Shown here piece after piece: positions 63,630 to 64,000 of a stretch of DNA of 64,000 nt. Made by a program: the position numbers and the translations under genes. Where the stretch lies: positions 6,069,799 to 6,133,798 of the forward strand of contig NC_046641.1 of NCBI RefSeq assembly GCF_900324485.2, given 5' to 3'. The DNA comes from Mastacembelus armatus (Eukaryota > Chordata > Actinopteri > Synbranchiformes > Mastacembelidae). The notes below the pieces were generated by a model. It had not been told where the DNA came from, did no database searches, and was given only the letters and a program-made list of their open reading frames with translations. Every line of letters starts with the position of its first letter. Position 1 is the first letter of the stretch.

Positions 63630-64000
63630 CCTGATCCACTGCTCCTCCACTTTGGCAGCAGCACACAGAGAGATGTAAAGCATCATCCATCATGCATATA
63701 CACATGGGCACAGTTACAGTGTGCACATGGGGAAAGGTCAATGTCTTTGTTCCTGTGTATAATTCAACCTTGATAAGGAGTACTGTTTGCATCATGACCT
63801 AAGGTAGCAATAATTTGCATAATATTCTGTTTACATTATGTAAAACACATCTGTAATACAATAATAAGGATTTTGGCTTTATTTTTGAAAAGTATACAGT
63901 CCTTCATCAGCTTACATTGCTATCCATGATACTAAAATCCTCCAAACATGGGTTTGAGTGATGCAGCACCATGCAAAGAAATAAATACACCACTGCTATT
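63630..64000. other. crybb3 upstream sequence, window end
   Basis: Probably intron 1 and promoter of crybb3. A pyrimidine-rich acceptor (CTCTCTGTGTGCTGCTGCC on -, about 63675-63655) supports an upstream exon, but neither that exon nor a TATA box could be fixed. Confidence 0.35.

Overview
The window is vertebrate nuclear DNA, almost certainly from a ray-finned (teleost, probably percomorph) fish. It holds ordinary split genes with GT-AG introns, fish-type repeats (a restriction-like-endonuclease LINE, a hAT-type MITE, many dinucleotide arrays) and purpurin (rbp4l), a retinal lipocalin typical of fish. The species cannot be told from the sequence alone. No bacterial operon, CRISPR array, endogenous virus or broken toxin gene was seen.

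Layout, left to right: the 3' end of tankyrase (tnks, +, 87-1801, enters from the left); alpha-L-iduronidase (idua, +, 3770-8575, complete); purpurin (rbp4l, -, 9258-10577); ATP synthase subunit e (atp5me, -, 12941-14515); two head-to-head LINE fragments joined by a (TA)n tract (14691-16474); the modifier potassium channel kcnv2 (-, 17809-20202); a gene-poor stretch; tmem150a (+, 23.8-34.5 kb); rnf181 (-, 35765-36683); paxillin (pxn, -, 39562-54329, with a 9-kb first intron and three unusual in-frame cassette exons); a 176-bp MITE; the tRNA thiolase ctu1 (-, 56052-57189); and a tandem pair of beta-crystallins, crybb2 (-, 58162-59380) and crybb3 (-, 62196-63626).

I rebuilt every gene exon by exon, checking that splice sites and reading phases agree, so coordinates and lengths are direct readings. 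Gene names come from family recognition. From memory, tmem150a-rnf181 and idua-atp5me are also close together in the human genome (2p11.2 and 4p16.3), and CRYBB2-CRYBB3 are neighbours on human chromosome 22, so much of this looks like retained ancestral synteny. The genes do not form one pathway, but four of them (rbp4l, kcnv2, crybb2, crybb3) are eye genes in other vertebrates.

Points most worth a second look: the paxillin cassette exons (643 extra codons, with an extra LD-like motif and a 13-proline run), a proline/alanine-rich C-terminal tail on crybb3, two probable GC-AG introns (idua intron 1, one pxn cassette), a start-stop uORF and an overlapping uORF just before the idua start, a 43-bp triplication carrying the atp5me intron-1 donor, a 46-bp near-perfect palindrome in pxn intron 1, and the paired LINE insertion.
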